A stretch of DNA of 64,000 bases from assembly GCF_001742225.1 (NCBI RefSeq), contig NZ_CP017076.1:1692809-1756808 (forward strand), given 5' to 3'. The notes under the pieces were generated by a model, which saw nothing but the letters and a program-made list of their open reading frames with translations, was not told the origin of the DNA and ran no database searches. Source of the DNA: Novosphingobium resinovorum (GTDB taxonomy: Bacteria; Pseudomonadota; Alphaproteobacteria; Sphingomonadales; Sphingomonadaceae). This document shows positions 33,888 through 43,002 of the stretch, piece by piece. Numbering within the stretch: the first letter of the stretch is position 1; every line of letters begins with the position of its first letter. The position numbers were made by a program, and so were the translations under genes.

Positions 33888-35105
33888 TTAGGCCACGTCG
33901 CGGGCCAGTCCCACCATCACGCCGAGTTCGCTGCGGATTTGCGGAGCGATCTCTTCGGGATGCCCGGCATGGGCGCGCAGTTGCGACGTCAGGAAGCCGG
34001 AGAACAGTGCTGCTTCGGTGACGCCGACCCGCCGCCGCGCGCCGACAAGGTCCTGCAGCGCGCCGTGTGAAGTGCGGCCGCGCAAGTAGCGCAGCTGGGC
34101 GCCGAACTGGCGCAACGAAGCATCGCGCGCGGTGGCGACCAGAAGTTCGTCGCGGCCCCGGGCATTGCCGCCGCGCTGCATCATCCCGGCCAGGTCGCGG
34201 GCCAGAGCGTCGGCCAGATCACGAGCCGTGTCGCGCGCGGGGGCTTCGGCCTGCAGGCGCTCGACGTTGGCGCGGTAGAGCCCCTCGAACGCCGCTTCGA
34301 GCAGCGCGGGCTTGGTGCGGAACTTGTGTGACACCGTGCCCAACGTCAGCCCGGTGCGTTCGGCGACGGCGCGGTGAGTGAGGCGGGCGAGCCCGTCCTC
34401 GTCGATGATCCTTGCGGCGGTTTCCACGATGCGGGCGGCCGTCTCGTCCCGGTCGGGCAGCACGGGCATCGAGCGCAGGGCCGCCTCGCGCGCGAATTCG
34501 CGCCAGGGCGCAGCGGGCAGGGCAGTGCCGGTCAGCCATGCGCCGAGCGTACGGGCGGTTTCGTCGAGCGCGGCGCGGTCGACCAGGCGCCGCCAGCGGA
34601 TCATGTGGAAGAAGCTCTCGTTCTCGAACACGCGCTGCGCAACGATGCTGTCTGCACCTAGGCCGAAGCGCCGGCTCGCCTCGCTCCAGAACCGCTGCCA
34701 CAAGGCGGCCCATTCCCGCGCCGCATCGCCGAAGAGCGGGGACTGGTGCGCAAGCAGCTGGCATTCGCGCCAGGCGAAGGCCAGCCCGCGCTGCTCCTCG
34801 CACCAACCGTCGGTGATCTGCGCAAAGAATCCTGCGAAGGCGGCGGGCGACGCGTCCAGCCCGTCGAACTGGCGGCACTGGCGGTCGCACCACAGCTTCG
34901 CCTCGACCAGACACTGCCGCTGCGAGGCCAGCAACAAGTGTTCCAGAGACCCGAAGTGATGGTAGATCGAGGAGACCGGCGCTTTGGTCAGCCCACTGAT
35001 CCGGCGGGCGGACATACCCGCTGCGCCGAGCATTTCCCATTGCCCTGTGACTACGGTGATAAACCGGTCGAATGACGATGATTCCGCGGCTTTCATGGCG
35101 CTCAT
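33888..35105 (-). CDS. Tandem TetR/AcrR regulator (two HTH domains in one chain)
   Basis: 405 aa, about twice the usual TetR length. The first helix-turn-helix spans residues about 14-62 (ISGLTKAPVSSIYHHFGSLEHLL) and is followed by a full ligand-type domain. A second HTH is at about 221-272 (VAERTGLTLGTVSHKFRTKPALL) with its own C-terminal helical domain. The start at 35105 is the most natural one; the frame continues upstream to 35213 but with non-coding character. One polypeptide probably acts as a pseudo-dimer. It is divergent from the phosphatase gene at 35355. Confidence 0.88.
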   Translation of the reverse strand: MSAMKAAESSSFDRFITVVTGQWEMLGAAGMSARRISGLTKAPVSSIYHHFGSLEHLLLASQRQCLVEAKLWCDRQCRQFDGLDASPAAFAGFFAQITDGWCEEQRGLAFAWRECQLLAHQSPLFGDAAREWAALWQRFWSEASRRFGLGADSIVAQRVFENESFFHMIRWRRLVDRAALDETARTLGAWLTGTALPAAPWREFAREAALRSMPVLPDRDETAARIVETAARIIDEDGLARLTHRAVAERTGLTLGTVSHKFRTKPALLEAAFEGLYRANVERLQAEAPARDTARDLADALARDLAGMMQRGGNARGRDELLVATARDASLRQFGAQLRYLRGRTSHGALQDLVGARRRVGVTEAALFSGFLTSQLRAHAGHPEEIAPQIRSELGVMVGLARDVA

Positions 35106-35354
35106 GATAGTGAAGGCCCGACTGGCTGTCCCGCTCCCGTAGCAGACAACGCGCCTGCGATCGAGCGATACCCGCGTGTTGCGGCCGTTGTGGTATTGCC
35201 GGAAAAGTGTCATTCAACGGACATACATTCGTTCTATCTGTCACGACCGAGGAAGACATCGTCGGCATCGGCACGCTGTTCCACAAGAGATTCCGCCTTC
35301 CGGCGCGCGCTACCTGTTCGGCGTCCTCCTCCATTACTGACCGGGACAAATACC

Positions 35355-36404
35355 ATGCGAAAGATCACCGCGACTGTCTTGCTGACCGCTCTGCTACTGA
35401 CAGGCTCGCCCGTCGTGGCGCGGGAGCTGGCGACGCTGACCCGCCTTGATGCTTCGACCGTGGAACTGAAGCGCGACGATACTGCTCCGGTAGCGGTGTG
35501 GATCAGCGCCGACACCGTGCTGGACAAGGGCGACCAGCGCTTTGCCGCCGCCAGCAAGGACGGCGTGCTGAAGCTGCCGATCGCGGCGACGGACCGGCGC
35601 TACGTGATTCTCGAAGGGAAAGGCGGTAAAGGCCGCAACGTCGTCGCCGAGCGCGTGCTGCCGTTGGAGCAGGGCAGCAACTTCCGCGATGTCGGTGGCT
35701 ACGTCACCAAGGACGGGCATATGGTGAAGTGGGACAAGGCGTTCCGCTCGGGCGCGATGCCGCTGCTGACGGATGCGGACTATGCGCTGCTCGGACAGCT
35801 AGGCATCGGCAACGTCGTCGACTTGCGCTCGATCGAGGAGCGCGAAATCGCGCCGGACCAGCTCGACGATAAGGTCGGCGCGCTGTTCATCGCCAACGAC
35901 TATTCGCTGAAGCCGCTGATGGCGAAAATGGGCCAGGGCGGCGGCGAGAACATGTATGCGGGCATGGAAAAGATGCTGGCGCCGCAGTTCCGCTCGCTGT
36001 TCCGCCGCCTGATCGCGGACGAGGGCGCGGTGGTCTACCACTGCTCGGCCGGGCAGGACCGCACCGGCATGGCGACGGCGCTGCTCTACGACGTGCTCGG
36101 CGTCGATCGCGAGACGATCCTGAAGGACTACCATCTCTCCACCGAGCTGCGCCGCACGCAGTTCGAGATGCCCAAGGTGGACCCCAAGGACTATCCGAAC
36201 AACCCGATCCTGAAGTATTACGTTGCGGGCGAGGACGGAAAACCGCGCAAGGCGGAGCCGCTCTATACGCCCTCCGGTGCCTCGCATCTGGCGCAGTTCT
36301 TCACGTACCTCGACAAGCAGTACGGCGGTTCGGAAGCCTACTTGCGCACGCTCGGCTTCACCGATGCGGACTTCGCGAAGCTGCGCAAGACAATGCTGGA
36401 CTGA
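35355..36404 (+). CDS. Secreted tyrosine-protein-phosphatase-like protein (Y_phosphatase3)
   Basis: 349 aa. A signal peptide (LLTALLLTGSPVVARE) is followed by a short beta domain, then the catalytic domain starting at NFRDVGGYVTKDG. The P-loop HCSAGQDRTG contains the nucleophilic Cys and the Arg. Such enzymes dephosphorylate phosphotyrosine or phosphoinositides and are usually exported. The gene stands alone, with the double-TetR regulator upstream on the other strand and a receptor gene 76 bp downstream on the same strand. Confidence 0.9.
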   Translation: MRKITATVLLTALLLTGSPVVARELATLTRLDASTVELKRDDTAPVAVWISADTVLDKGDQRFAAASKDGVLKLPIAATDRRYVILEGKGGKGRNVVAERVLPLEQGSNFRDVGGYVTKDGHMVKWDKAFRSGAMPLLTDADYALLGQLGIGNVVDLRSIEEREIAPDQLDDKVGALFIANDYSLKPLMAKMGQGGGENMYAGMEKMLAPQFRSLFRRLIADEGAVVYHCSAGQDRTGMATALLYDVLGVDRETILKDYHLSTELRRTQFEMPKVDPKDYPNNPILKYYVAGEDGKPRKAEPLYTPSGASHLAQFFTYLDKQYGGSEAYLRTLGFTDADFAKLRKTMLD

Positions 36405-36446
36405 TGACCTGCGACGGCTGATTACAATTTCTCACTATTTGCGGAT

Positions 36447-36468
36447 GGGCGGCGTGACTGCGCCGCCC
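36447..36468 (+). other. GC-rich hairpin just upstream of TonB receptor 3
   Basis: GGGCGGCG, loop TGACTG, CGCCGCCC: an 8-bp perfect stem ending 12 bases before the ATG at 36481. There is no U-tract, so it is a weak terminator at best. It takes the place where a ribosome site would be expected, so an effect on translation is possible. Confidence 0.35.
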
Positions 36469-36480
36469 TAACCGCAGTGC

Positions 36481-39282
36481 ATGGCATCCGCACCTTGCAT
36501 CCCGCTCCGTCACCGCGCATTCGGCGCCTTGCTTACGTCCGCCGCGATCATGGCGCCGCAGGGAGCCGAGGCGCAGCAGCAGGCTGCTCAGGCGGGCGGG
36601 GGAGCGCCGGCTCAGGTGAGTTCCGGCGACGGGGATGACATCGTCGTTACCGGGCAGGCCCTGCCGGGCGCGGTGATTGGCGACATTCCTCCGGAGAACA
36701 AGCTGGGTCAGGCCGAGATCGCCTCCTACGGCGTCGATTCCATCGCCGAACTGCTCGACGAACTGGCCGACCAGACCACCAGCATCGCCGGGCGCGATGC
36801 CTCGAGCGGGCCGGTGGTGCTGGTCAACGGCAAGCGCATCTCGGGCGTCAACGAAGTCGGCGACCTGCCGGTGGAATCCGTGCTGCGCGTGGATATCCTG
36901 CCCGAGGAAGTCGCGATCAAGTACGGCTACGACGCGCAGTCCAAGGTCGTGAACATCATCCTCAAGCGGCGCTTCCAGTCCAAGGTCGTGAACCTGGGCG
37001 GAGGCATGTCGGGCGAGGGCGGCGGCGGGCAGGGCACGGGGGCCTTCACCTATACCAAGATCCGCGACAACGACCGCCTCAACATCACCGGCAAGGCGAC
37101 CAGCCAGGCCGCGATCCGCGAGAGTGACCGCGACATCACCGCCGATCCGGACAGCACCGTCACCCCTGTCGATTCCATTCCGGGCGAGAGCGACTACCGC
37201 ACCGTCCAGGCATCCACCCGCAGCTACGCGCTGGGCGCCAGCCTTGCACACCAGCTGAGTTCGAACGCCACCGCCTCGTTCAACGTCAAGGGCACGTACC
37301 AGACCAGCCGCTCGCTCGACGGGCTGGCGACCGGGGAGCTGACGGTCCCCGCGGACAGCCCCTATGCGGACGGCACCGAGAACACGTTCACCCGCTATCT
37401 CTCGCAGGACCCGCTGCGCAAGGCGGTGAACACCGGCGGTGTCTCGGCGGGCGGCACGGTCAACGTCGATCTTTCGACCCGCTGGAAGCTCTCGGTGATC
37501 GGCAGCTACGCACATTCGGAATCGGAGACGCGGGCCGACAACGGCTATGACGTGACGACGCTGCAGGATGCCCTCGATGCGGGAAGCGCGGGCGTCGATC
37601 CCTATGGCACGCTTTCGCCCGCGCTGCTGGGGAACATGATCGTCAATCGCGCGAAGTCGAACTCCGACACCGGCAGCGCCAGCATGCTCGTCTCGGGCAA
37701 GGTGCTGCCGCTGCCCGCCGGCGACCTTGGCGTCAGCCTGAAGCTGGGGGGCGATTTCACCGCGCAGTCCTCCACGAGCGTGCGGGACGGCATGGCGAGC
37801 AGCGGCGATGCCGACCGCACCAACGGCAGCGCGCGCCTGAGCGTCGACATTCCGCTCACCAGCCGCAGCAGGGGCGTGCTCGGCGCGATCGGGACGCTCA
37901 GCGTCAACCTCAATGCGGGGGTGACGCAAGTATCCGACTACGGCAGCGTTGCGACTTTCGGCTATGGCCTCAACTGGCGCCCGCGCGACGGGATCACCGT
38001 GATCGCGGCGATGAACCAGGACCGCAGCGCGCCCAGCGTCGCCAACCTCGGCGATCCGACGGTGACCACCAGCAACCAGCGCGTCTACGACTACGTGACC
38101 GGCCAGACCGTGCTGGTGACCGCGATCACCGGCGGCAACCCGAACCTCAAGGCCGACGACCGCCGCAGTTTCAAGCTGGGGCTCAACGCGCAAGTGATGA
38201 GCACGCCCAAGCTCAATTTCAGCGCCACTTACGTCAACAGCCGCAACCGCAACGCGGTGCTATCGCTGGGCGGCGTGACGCAGGCGGTGGAGGACGCCTA
38301 TCCCGACCGCTTCGTGCGCGACGAGGACGGCAACCTGCTGTCGGTCGATGCGCGGCCGGTCAACGTCTACCGCCAGCGCAGCGAGCAGGTGCGCTGGGGC
38401 TTCAACCTTTCGGCGCAGCTGCGCAAGCCTACGCGTCCGCCGCGCCCGCCTGCGGGTACGTGGGGCGCGCGGGGGGCGGGCCGCCGAAGCGAAGCGAACG
38501 GAGAGGCACCGCCTGCACCGCCCTCCGGCGAGGAGCGTCTGGCCGAGGGGCGCGGCCCCGAGGAGGGCACCGGCAACGAAATCACCGTCAACGGCGAGCG
38601 TGAACGCGCCGCCGAGGCTCCGGGCTTCGGGCGACCGCCGGGCGACCGCGGCGACGATGGCATGGGGCCGGCCGATGGCATGGGCCCGCCGCCTGACGGC
38701 ATGGGGCCTCCCCCGGGAGAAGGTCCCGGCGGCGGTCCGGGCGGCTTTGGAGGTGGTCCGCGCGGTCCCGGTGGTCCCGGCGGCAGGGGCTTCGGTGGTG
38801 GCGGCGACAACGGCGTGCGCCTGCTCGCCTCGCTCTACCACACCTGGGTGCTGCGTCAGGACGTCCAGCTTACGGAAGGCAGCCCGACCATAGATCTGCT
38901 TGATGGCGGCACGATTACCGGCTCGTCCACGCCGCGTCACAAGGTGCAGGGCAGCCTCGGCCTGATCGACAACGGCCTCGGCCTGCGTCTGGAGGGCAAC
39001 TGGCAGAGTTCGGCGGACGTCACCGGCAGCAGCTCGGCCTCGGGCAACCTGCATTTCGCCTCGCTGGCGACGGTGGACCTGCGTGTGTTCGCCAATCTCC
39101 AGAACCGCTTCCGGGGTAAGGACTGGGCACGGGGCACGCGGGTGAGCCTGTCGGTGGAGAACCTCTTCAACCAGCGCCAGAAGGTCACCGACGACACCGG
39201 CGCGACGCCTTACGCCTACCAACGCGATTATCTCGATCCGATGGGCCGCACGATCCTGCTGTCGCTGCGGCGCATCTTCTGA
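36481..39282 (+). CDS. TonB-dependent receptor 3 with Gly/Pro-rich insertion
   Basis: 933-aa outer-membrane receptor. There is a signal region up to about residue 32, a TonB box DDIVVTGQ (about 52-59) and a plug with GPVVLVNGKRISGVNE and RVDILPEEVAIKYGYDAQ. The barrel ends in Phe (LLSLRRIF). Residues about 650-776 form a low-complexity insertion rich in Gly, Pro, Arg and Met-Gly-Pro repeats. It contains EITVNGERER (700-709), which looks like a second TonB box. No ribosome site is evident before the ATG. Long receptors of this type are seen in sphingomonads; ligand unknown. Confidence 0.88.
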   Translation: MASAPCIPLRHRAFGALLTSAAIMAPQGAEAQQQAAQAGGGAPAQVSSGDGDDIVVTGQALPGAVIGDIPPENKLGQAEIASYGVDSIAELLDELADQTTSIAGRDASSGPVVLVNGKRISGVNEVGDLPVESVLRVDILPEEVAIKYGYDAQSKVVNIILKRRFQSKVVNLGGGMSGEGGGGQGTGAFTYTKIRDNDRLNITGKATSQAAIRESDRDITADPDSTVTPVDSIPGESDYRTVQASTRSYALGASLAHQLSSNATASFNVKGTYQTSRSLDGLATGELTVPADSPYADGTENTFTRYLSQDPLRKAVNTGGVSAGGTVNVDLSTRWKLSVIGSYAHSESETRADNGYDVTTLQDALDAGSAGVDPYGTLSPALLGNMIVNRAKSNSDTGSASMLVSGKVLPLPAGDLGVSLKLGGDFTAQSSTSVRDGMASSGDADRTNGSARLSVDIPLTSRSRGVLGAIGTLSVNLNAGVTQVSDYGSVATFGYGLNWRPRDGITVIAAMNQDRSAPSVANLGDPTVTTSNQRVYDYVTGQTVLVTAITGGNPNLKADDRRSFKLGLNAQVMSTPKLNFSATYVNSRNRNAVLSLGGVTQAVEDAYPDRFVRDEDGNLLSVDARPVNVYRQRSEQVRWGFNLSAQLRKPTRPPRPPAGTWGARGAGRRSEANGEAPPAPPSGEERLAEGRGPEEGTGNEITVNGERERAAEAPGFGRPPGDRGDDGMGPADGMGPPPDGMGPPPGEGPGGGPGGFGGGPRGPGGPGGRGFGGGGDNGVRLLASLYHTWVLRQDVQLTEGSPTIDLLDGGTITGSSTPRHKVQGSLGLIDNGLGLRLEGNWQSSADVTGSSSASGNLHFASLATVDLRVFANLQNRFRGKDWARGTRVSLSVENLFNQRQKVTDDTGATPYAYQRDYLDPMGRTILLSLRRIF

Positions 39283-39291
39283 GACATGGGC

Positions 39292-39329
39292 TTGACAGAT
39301 ATTCTCAATCAAATAACTTGAGAATATCT
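39292..39329 (+). promoter_or_regulatory. Promoter element with perfect 12-bp inverted repeat (operator)
   Basis: AGATATTCTCAA (39297-39308), nine-base centre, TTGAGAATATCT (39318-39329) is an exact inverted repeat. A consensus -35 hexamer TTGACA (39292-39297) overlaps its left end; the -10 region (TAACTT at about 39314) is poor. It stands 66 bp upstream of the 79-aa gene and is much more AT-rich than its surroundings. Likely a repressor or activator site. Confidence 0.6.
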
Positions 39330-39395
39330 CAGGTCGTCATTCCGTCGCAGTCGCGCGGCTGGGTTTCGATCGAAAATATGCGAAAGGAAGCTCGG

Positions 39396-39635
39396 ATGCC
39401 CACGTCCCGCAACGATTTCCATGTTTTCCGTCGTGGTCTCGAATGGGCCGTCAGCCTGCACGGGGTCGCTCTCGACGTCTTCGCCAGCCAGAAGGCCGCG
39501 CTCAACCGCGCGATCGACGCCGCGCACCAGATCGGCATGCAGGGCAGCGAGGCGCAGGTCCTTCTGATCGAAAGCAATAGTTCGCCCCGGCCGCAGTGGG
39601 TCTTCGGCCATCATCCCTATCCGCCGACGGCCTGA
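39396..39635 (+). CDS. Small protein, tentative DUF2188-like (79 aa)
   Basis: 79 aa with FHVFRRGLEWAVSLHG at the N-terminus and KAALNRAIDAAHQIGMQG as a central helix. The strand-strand-helix-strand layout recalls DUF2188 proteins, though I cannot confirm it. The start at 39396 follows AAGGAAG. An upstream in-frame ATG at 39318 lies inside the operator and is rejected. A monocistronic unit bounded by the operator at 39297-39329 and the strong terminator at 39666. No function known. Confidence 0.7.
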   Translation: MPTSRNDFHVFRRGLEWAVSLHGVALDVFASQKAALNRAIDAAHQIGMQGSEAQVLLIESNSSPRPQWVFGHHPYPPTA

Positions 39636-39665
39636 TCGAGGGCCGGACAGACCTTGAAGACAGGG

Positions 39666-39707
39666 AGCAGGAGCCCGGTTGACCCGTTCAACCGGGCTCC
39701 TGCTTTT
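39666..39707 (+). terminator. Rho-independent terminator
   Basis: Perfect 17-bp stem (39666-39682 with 39688-39704), five-base loop CCCGT, then TTT. It ends the transcript of the 79-aa gene and isolates it from acnB. Confidence 0.85.
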
Positions 39708-39864
39708 CAAATGTACTGTGCAGATGCAAAAAACGGCGCTTTTGCCGTCATCCAGTGCCTTGCCAGTCGGTCCCTGTTGGCGTACCGGGGCGCCATCAGC
39801 CACTAGGCCGGTCAACGATACCTGTCATGGTGGCTCCCGCCCACTCCATGACGTAGGGATCACG

Positions 39865-42633
39865 ATGAGCCTATACCTAGATTACCTCGCCGAAATCGAA
39901 AGCAGGAAAAATCAGGGGCTCGCGCCCAAGCCGATCGACGACGGCGCGCTCATCGCGGAAATCATCACCCTCATCGAGGATACCGGCAGCGAATACCGCG
40001 CCGACGCTCTCAAGTTCTTCATCTACAACACGCTTCCCGGCACCACCAGCGCGGCCGGCGCGAAGGCGGCGTTCCTCAAGAAGATCATCCTCGGCGAAGC
40101 CACCGTCGCCGAAATCACCCCGGCCTTCGCGCTCGAACTGCTCTCGCACATGAAGGGCGGTCCTTCGATCTCGGTGCTGCTCGACATCGCGCTCGGCGAT
40201 GACGCGGCCATCGCCGCCGAGGCGGGCGAAGTGCTCAAGACCCAGGTGTTCCTCTACGACGCCGACATGTTCCGCCTGCGCGACGCGCTTCTGGCCGGCA
40301 ACGCCGTGGCGAAGGGCGTGCTGGAAAGCTACGCCAAGGCCGAATTCTTCACCAAGCTGCCCGACGTCGAGGACGAGATCGAAGTCGTCACCTTCATCGC
40401 CGGTGAAGGCGACATCTCGACCGACCTGCTCTCGCCGGGCAACCAGGCGCACTCGCGTTCGGACCGCGAACTGCACGGCCAGTGCATGATCTCGCCCGAA
40501 GGCCAGCAGGCGATCGTGGCGCTCAAGGCCGCGCACCCGGGCAAGCGCGTGATGATGATCGCCGAGAAGGGCACGATGGGCGTCGGCTCTTCGCGCATGT
40601 CGGGCGTCAACAACGTGGCGCTGTGGACCGGCAAGCAGTCCAGCCCTTACGTTCCCTTCGTGAACTACGCCCCCGTCGTCGCGGGCACCAACGGCATCTC
40701 GCCGATCTTCGCGACCACCGTGGACGTGACCGGCGGCATCGGCATCAACCTCAAGAACTGGGTCAAGCAGATCGGCGAGGACGGCAAGCCGATCCTCAAC
40801 AACGACGGCAACCCGGTGCTTGAAGAGAAGTTCTCGGTCGAGACCGGCACGATCCTCAAGATCGACGTCAAGAACAAGAAGCTGACCGACGAGGCCGGCA
40901 ACGAACTGGTCGATGTCGCCGCTGCGTTCACCCCGCAGAAGATGGAGTTCATGAAGGCGGGCAGTTCCTACGCCATCGTCTTCGGCAAGAAGCTCCAGAC
41001 CTTCGCGGCTGAAACGCTGGGCGTCGAGGCACCCACCGTGTTCGCTCCGAACAAGGAACTCACCGTCGAGGGCCAGGGCCTGACCGCTGTTGAGAAGATC
41101 TTCAACCGCAACGCCGTGGGCGTCACCCCGGGCAAGGTGCTGCATGCCGGTTCGGACGTGCGCGTCAAGGTGAACATCGTCGGTTCGCAGGACACCACCG
41201 GCCTGATGACCGCGCAGGAACTGGAAGCGATGGCGGCCACCGTCATCTCGCCGCTGGTCGACGGCGCCTACCAGTCGGGCTGCCACACCGCTTCGGTGTG
41301 GGACAAGAAGGCCCAGGTGAACATCCCGAAGCTCATGTCCTTCATGAACAACTTCGGCCTGATCACCGCGCGCGACCCCAAGGGCGTCTATCACGCGATG
41401 ACCGACGTGATCCACAAGGTGCTCAACGACATCACCGTGGACGACTGGGCGATCATCATCGGCGGCGACAGCCACACCCGCATGTCGAAGGGCGTCGCCT
41501 TCGGCGCGGACTCGGGCACCGTCGCGCTGGCGCTGGCCACCGGTGAGGCGACCATGCCGATCCCGCAGTCGGTCAAGGTGACCTTCAAGGGCAAGATGCA
41601 GCCCCACATGGACTTCCGCGACGTCGTCCACGCCACTCAGCAGCAGATGCTGGCACAGTGCGCGGGCGAGAACGTGTTCCAGGGCCGCATCATCGAAGTC
41701 CACATCGGCACGCTGCTGGCCGACCAGGCCTTCACCTTCACCGACTGGACCGCAGAGATGAAGGCCAAGGCCTCGATCTGCATCTCGGACGACGAGACCC
41801 TGATAGGCTCGCTGGAAATCGCCAAGTCGCGCATCCAGATCATGATCGACAAGGGCATGGAGAACGCGACGGGCACCCTAGCGGGCCTGATCGCCAAGGC
41901 CGACGCCCGCATCGCCGAGATCCGCTCGGGCGAGAAGCCGGCGCTGTCGCCGGACGCTTCGGCCAAGTACTTCGCCGAGGTGGTCGTGGACCTCGACATC
42001 ATTGATGAACCGATGATCGCCGACCCGGACGTCAACAACCCGGACGTCTCCAAGCGCTACACCCACGACACGATCCGCCCGGTCTCGTACTACGGCGGCA
42101 CCAAGAAGGTGGACCTCGGCTTCGTCGGCTCGTGCATGGTGCACAAGGGCGACATGAAGATCATCGCCCAGATGCTCAAGAACATCGAGAAGACCGAGGG
42201 CAAGGTCGAATTCAAGGCGCCGCTCGTCGTCGCCCCGCCGACCTACAACATCGTCGACGAACTCAAGGCCGAGGGCGACTGGGAAATCCTCCAGAAGTAC
42301 TCGGGCTTCGAATTCGACGACATCAACCCGAAGACCGCCAACCGCACCGCATACGAGAACATCCTCTATCTCGAGCGTCCGGGCTGCAACCTGTGCATGG
42401 GCAACCAGGAGAAGGCATCGAAGGGCGACACCGTCCTCGCCACCTCGACCCGTCTGTTCCAGGGCCGCGTCGTCGAGGACACCGCGAACAAGAAGGGCGA
42501 ATCGCTGCTCGCCTCGACCCCGGTGGTCGTGCTCTCGACCATCCTCGGCCGCACGCCGAGCGCGGACGAGTACAAGGCGGCCGTCGAAGGGATCGACCTG
42601 ACCAAGTTCGCCCCGGCCCAGACGGCGGCTTGA
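39865..42633 (+). CDS. acnB: Bifunctional aconitate hydratase 2 / 2-methylisocitrate dehydratase
   Basis: 922-aa AcnB-type aconitase. Converts citrate to isocitrate in the TCA cycle and can act on 2-methyl-cis-aconitate. The N-terminal HEAT-like domain (SLYLDYLAEIESRKNQG) and swivel domain precede the catalytic core, as in all AcnB. The [4Fe-4S] ligands are probably C757 (GFVGSCMVH) and C841/C844 (GCNLC). GDSHTRMSKG is a conserved active-site stretch. The gap between the first and second cysteines is larger than in E. coli AcnB, consistent with an inserted segment. AGGGAT lies before the ATG. It is a single-gene unit ended by a strong terminator. Confidence 0.97.
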   Translation: MSLYLDYLAEIESRKNQGLAPKPIDDGALIAEIITLIEDTGSEYRADALKFFIYNTLPGTTSAAGAKAAFLKKIILGEATVAEITPAFALELLSHMKGGPSISVLLDIALGDDAAIAAEAGEVLKTQVFLYDADMFRLRDALLAGNAVAKGVLESYAKAEFFTKLPDVEDEIEVVTFIAGEGDISTDLLSPGNQAHSRSDRELHGQCMISPEGQQAIVALKAAHPGKRVMMIAEKGTMGVGSSRMSGVNNVALWTGKQSSPYVPFVNYAPVVAGTNGISPIFATTVDVTGGIGINLKNWVKQIGEDGKPILNNDGNPVLEEKFSVETGTILKIDVKNKKLTDEAGNELVDVAAAFTPQKMEFMKAGSSYAIVFGKKLQTFAAETLGVEAPTVFAPNKELTVEGQGLTAVEKIFNRNAVGVTPGKVLHAGSDVRVKVNIVGSQDTTGLMTAQELEAMAATVISPLVDGAYQSGCHTASVWDKKAQVNIPKLMSFMNNFGLITARDPKGVYHAMTDVIHKVLNDITVDDWAIIIGGDSHTRMSKGVAFGADSGTVALALATGEATMPIPQSVKVTFKGKMQPHMDFRDVVHATQQQMLAQCAGENVFQGRIIEVHIGTLLADQAFTFTDWTAEMKAKASICISDDETLIGSLEIAKSRIQIMIDKGMENATGTLAGLIAKADARIAEIRSGEKPALSPDASAKYFAEVVVDLDIIDEPMIADPDVNNPDVSKRYTHDTIRPVSYYGGTKKVDLGFVGSCMVHKGDMKIIAQMLKNIEKTEGKVEFKAPLVVAPPTYNIVDELKAEGDWEILQKYSGFEFDDINPKTANRTAYENILYLERPGCNLCMGNQEKASKGDTVLATSTRLFQGRVVEDTANKKGESLLASTPVVVLSTILGRTPSADEYKAAVEGIDLTKFAPAQTAA

Positions 42634-42688
42634 TCGGCGTAGTGTCGAAGGTCCGGCTGACCAAGCCGGACCGGACGCATTGGTTATG

Positions 42689-42727
42689 AAAATGGCGGCG
42701 CATGCACCTCGCATGCGCCGCCATTTT
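42689..42727 (+). terminator. Strong rho-independent terminator after acnB
   Basis: Perfect 17-bp stem (42689-42705 with 42711-42727), loop ACCTC, and a T-run reaching 42730. It lies 56 bp after the acnB stop. The remainder of the 369-bp gap to pcaDC is filled by the two REP-like palindromes. Confidence 0.92.
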
Positions 42728-42784
42728 TTTGTGCCGTAATCGTAGGGACAGTTGGCTCCGAAACGTCGAGTGCTGATCGAGACA

Positions 42785-42870
42785 GTCATTCCCGCGAAGG
42801 CGGGAACCCATCTCCTACCCTCACGGGTGGGACCGTCATCAGCTGGGTCCCCGCCTTCGCGGGGATGACG
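42785..42870. repeat. REP-like palindrome, family A copy
   Basis: Near-perfect arms: 42785-42810 contains CCCGCGAAGGCGGGAACCCA, and 42845-42870 is its complement with small differences. The core GCGAAGGC is shared with the repeat at 1883-1997, and a lone half copy (GCCTTCGCGGGAATGAC) is found just after the AraC gene near 49000. Confidence 0.8.
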
Positions 42871-42910
42871 ATCGTGGTAGCTTGTGATGGCATCGGATGG
42901 ACTCACCCCT

Positions 42911-42987
42911 CGTCATTGCGAGCGTAGCGAAGCAATCCAGGGCGGCGCTGAACAGCTCTGGATTGCTTCGCTGCGCTCGCAATGACG
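42911..42987. repeat. REP-like palindrome, family B copy 2
   Basis: 29-bp arms (42911-42939 and 42959-42987) closely match the repeat at 22652-22727, including the GGGCGG start of the loop. It stands directly after a family A element, so two kinds of intergenic palindrome are stacked in one gap. Confidence 0.85.
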
Positions 42988-43002
42988 ATCTGGGGTTACA
43001 CC

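Noticed and set aside
39877..41703. A long minus-strand frame across acnB
   Set aside because: acnB on the + strand is unambiguous; the opposite frame has no recognisable domain or start context.
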